From Bacteroidota bacterium (GTDB lineage Bacteria; Bacteroidota; Bacteroidia; Chitinophagales; Chitinophagaceae), in contig JAEYVW010000062.1 of the NCBI GenBank assembly GCA_023429365.1, positions 1-6,965 on the forward strand: a stretch of 6,965 nt of DNA. Direction: 5' to 3'. The position numbers and the translations under genes are program-made. The notes below the pieces were generated by a model. That model did no database searches and was not told the origin of the DNA. It was given only the letters and a program-made list of their open reading frames with translations. Positions 4,872-6,965 of this stretch are shown one piece after another; positions within the stretch are counted from its first letter, which is position 1, and each line of letters starts with the position of its first letter.

Positions 4872-6965
4872 TTAACGACTAATTTTTTTTAAACGGAGAC
4901 TGAGTGTCGCGAAGCCTCCCAGTTCGAGGTGTTCAACCATGAAACGATGTTTCCCTCCGAGCTTAAGTTTAATTTTTCGGTGTGGCGATTCGTCAAATTT
5001 ATATTGTGAAGGATTCCATTCATTAACCAGTAACATACCATCGACGTACAATCGTATTGCATCATCCCAGGTAAGACCGAGTTCGTATTCCCCTTCTTCA
5101 ATTGTGGCTTCACCTTCAGCTATGGTAATGAACTGGCGGTATGTCTCCTCCCCTTTTATGCCACCCCACCATGCATAGTCAAGCCGGTCAGTCTCTGCAG
5201 TTTTGATAGGCTGCAATCGGACATTGGGTGGGAAAAGTTCACCGGTTGCAATGGGGTTATGCGCAGAAGTATCCATCGCATACCATCTCACCTGGAAGTT
5301 GATGGGTTGGAAAAACTTTGAAAAACTAAATTCATATGGTTTGCCTTTTGCGATGGTTTGTCCGAATGGTGTGATCACTGATTCACCGATGTATTCAAGT
5401 TGTATGGAAATATCGGTTCGCTCATTCGTCAACCTGGTAGCTGTGATGCTGGCCGGGAAAACCCCGCTCCTGCTTGAAATATCTTTTACACCACGCATGC
5501 TTTTGATCCGCCATTTTCCTTTTGGCCCTACCAGGTCGAACTTCATCTGCTGCGAGGTGTCAGTCGGATTAGTATGCCAGATGATGGGATACCTGAAATC
5601 ATAAGGACCCCATTCCGTAATCCGAATATTTTTACGACCGGCAAAACGACCACTCTCCCGGAAAGGATCATTTGGTTTCTCCAATTGCGGTAGGGAAAAT
5701 TCGGGATCTACGGAAGAATTTTCCATGATATCATCATACACAGTTGTATCCAGCCGGGTAACGGTTGTATCGATCTTAAATGGCGTTTCGGTGCCGGCAA
5801 TCGTATTTCCGAAAATGTGCATGCTGTCTGATCGGGATATATTGAACACAACCTCGTTGCTGTTGAAACTATTGGATACAACCTCGTATCCCCTACTCCT
5901 TGTATCGCGGTGTTGCGCATATCCCCAGTCCGCGGGTTGTTCGCGCCGTGACCAAAGACGTATTGCTTCCTTATCCTTTGAGAAGAGATTATGGTTGATC
6001 TTATTCTCCTGTCCATGCTCGATGGCAATAGCAATTCGGTTGTTTCGAAAACTGTTATCCCTGATCAGGGTATTGTAACTATATCCTCCCCAGATACCAT
6101 GATCGCATTCAAATATCCTATTGTCGAGGATTGTATTGCGGCTAAAAGTAACTTCAATACCATTGGTAGGAGCATAGGAAAAATCATTGCCGATGATCAG
6201 GTTGTCGTTACAGCCACCCTGCCCGCTGTCCATCGTGGACTGACCCGCCCATAGGAAAAGGCCATCACCGCTATGGGTCACGTTATTCCTGTAAAAAATA
6301 TTGTTGCTGCTCTGCTCGTACACCAGCATACCGGCGCTGTCCTGGCCACGTTGGTATACGCCATGACTATACCCGCGCACATTAAAGATGACCCGGTTGT
6401 GCATCACCTGGTTGCGACTGCTGCGATACATACCAATGCCGATACCCGAGTTGAAGGAAAAATCATTGTTGTAGATCTGCCCGTCATTGCTGCGGGTCAT
6501 CATCAGGGCATTTTGCCCCCCTGTCACTTTGTTGTCCCGTATCACCGGGAATTGGCAATCCCACAGGTAGATGGCCGCACCATACCGCAACCATTCGTCT
6601 TTTTCATTCTGATGATAGCTCATCCAGTCGGAGATATCCTCCTTTTCCTGGGTACTGTTGAGCCGGGGACGGTAGTTATAACTAAGATCACAATTTTGAA
6701 TGCTAAGCTTTTCCACGCCGGTAGCCATGATCGCTACCTTATAGCCTTTGGCCTTCAGGTTTTTTATCGTGATGTTCTTTCCATTCCTGACCAGGATCCC
6801 GACACCATAAAAACTGTCAGGCTGACCCGGATTTTTACTGCCCTGGAGTGTCGCATTGTTAAAATCGACAGTGATATTTTCGCCCTCGATGATGATCACT
6901 GCGGCGGAATCCTTTATTGAGGAAGGAAATTTGTACAATCCCTTCCGGATCTTCATGGACTGCTT
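4872..6965 (-). CDS. Right-handed beta-helix protein with PA14-like C-terminus (5' end outside window)
   Basis: At least 697 codons are present and the frame stays open through the right edge. The first ATG inside (6956) gives no signal peptide and starts within what looks like a beta-helix turn, so the true start is probably outside. Numbering from that Met: about 18-395 form repeated parallel beta-helix coils of the NosD/pectate-lyase-like type, rich in Asn and Gly-Ile turns (for example GENITVDF, GKNITIKNL, DNLIIGNDFS, RNTILDNRIF, YNTLIRDNSFRNN). A linker domain follows at about 400-560, with EWGPYDFRYPIIW at 448-460. A PA14-like domain occupies about 583-691, with the LTWDDAIRLYVDGMLLVNEW core at 628-647. 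Such proteins usually bind or cleave extracellular polysaccharide, but no catalytic residues can be assigned, so the substrate and activity are unknown. It precedes the cytochrome gene on the same strand. Confidence 0.85.
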   Translation of the reverse strand, partial: KQSMKIRKGLYKFPSSIKDSAAVIIIEGENITVDFNNATLQGSKNPGQPDSFYGVGILVRNGKNITIKNLKAKGYKVAIMATGVEKLSIQNCDLSYNYRPRLNSTQEKEDISDWMSYHQNEKDEWLRYGAAIYLWDCQFPVIRDNKVTGGQNALMMTRSNDGQIYNNDFSFNSGIGIGMYRSSRNQVMHNRVIFNVRGYSHGVYQRGQDSAGMLVYEQSSNNIFYRNNVTHSGDGLFLWAGQSTMDSGQGGCNDNLIIGNDFSYAPTNGIEVTFSRNTILDNRIFECDHGIWGGYSYNTLIRDNSFRNNRIAIAIEHGQENKINHNLFSKDKEAIRLWSRREQPADWGYAQHRDTRSRGYEVVSNSFNSNEVVFNISRSDSMHIFGNTIAGTETPFKIDTTVTRLDTTVYDDIMENSSVDPEFSLPQLEKPNDPFRESGRFAGRKNIRITEWGPYDFRYPIIWHTNPTDTSQQMKFDLVGPKGKWRIKSMRGVKDISSRSGVFPASITATRLTNERTDISIQLEYIGESVITPFGQTIAKGKPYEFSFSKFFQPINFQVRWYAMDTSAHNPIATGELFPPNVRLQPIKTAETDRLDYAWWGGIKGEETYRQFITIAEGEATIEEGEYELGLTWDDAIRLYVDGMLLVNEWNPSQYKFDESPHRKIKLKLGGKHRFMVEHLELGGFATLSLRLKKISR

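Noticed and set aside
4883..4890. Run of eight T (eight A on the coding strand) near the 3' end of the beta-helix gene, as a possible slippage site
   Set aside because: It lies a few codons before the stop, the frame is intact, and slippage there would change only the last residues.
6273..6920. A 215-codon open frame on the plus strand opposite the beta-helix gene
   Set aside because: It lies wholly within the well-supported minus-strand gene, has no recognisable domain, and is an antisense shadow of the repeated Asn/Gly/Ile codons.
1..6965. Search for a new defence, mobile or secretion system
   Set aside because: All long coding regions are ribosomal proteins, a cytochrome c or a beta-helix protein; no nuclease, transposase, integrase, toxin or reverse-transcriptase motifs were seen.

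Overview
The window reads as a chromosomal segment of a Bacteroidota bacterium, most likely of the Chitinophagaceae/Sphingobacteriia type. The evidence is the style of the ribosomal proteins (L2 with a DHPMGGGEG loop, a 101-residue S10), start codons without Shine-Dalgarno sequences, and a textbook Bacteroidota promoter (TTTG, 20 bp, TAnnTTTG) in front of rpsJ. The lineage is inferred from these features, not from a search. All eight genes lie on the minus strand, so transcription runs from right to left.

Right part (3789-6965): a large extracytoplasmic protein, cut by the right edge, has a right-handed beta-helix followed by a PA14-like C-terminal domain. After a 120-bp gap comes a lipoprotein dihaem cytochrome c. 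A strong intrinsic terminator (3735-3767) closes this unit.

Left part (1-3699): the start of the S10 ribosomal protein operon, in the order rpsJ (S10), rplC (L3), rplD (L4), rplW (L23), rplB (L2), rpsS (S19, cut by the left edge). The promoter sits just after the terminator, and the inferred leader is only about 25 nt. The gene order is the universal one, but the spacers are wide for this operon: 382, 41, 176, 90 and 127 bp. Each spacer holds its own inverted repeat. Two of them (rplD-rplW and rplB-rpsS) hold related AT-rich elements of about 120 bp built from TTTGAAAA units. The rpsJ-rplC spacer holds GC-rich, mutually exclusive hairpins.

I found no defence system, mobile-element gene, CRISPR array, tRNA or rRNA. 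The coding content is ordinary. The interest lies in the non-coding spacers of the ribosomal operon and, less so, in the unassigned beta-helix/cytochrome pair. Two predicted starts were moved inward (rpsJ to 3637, rplB to 1085) because the open frames extend upstream of the conserved N-termini.
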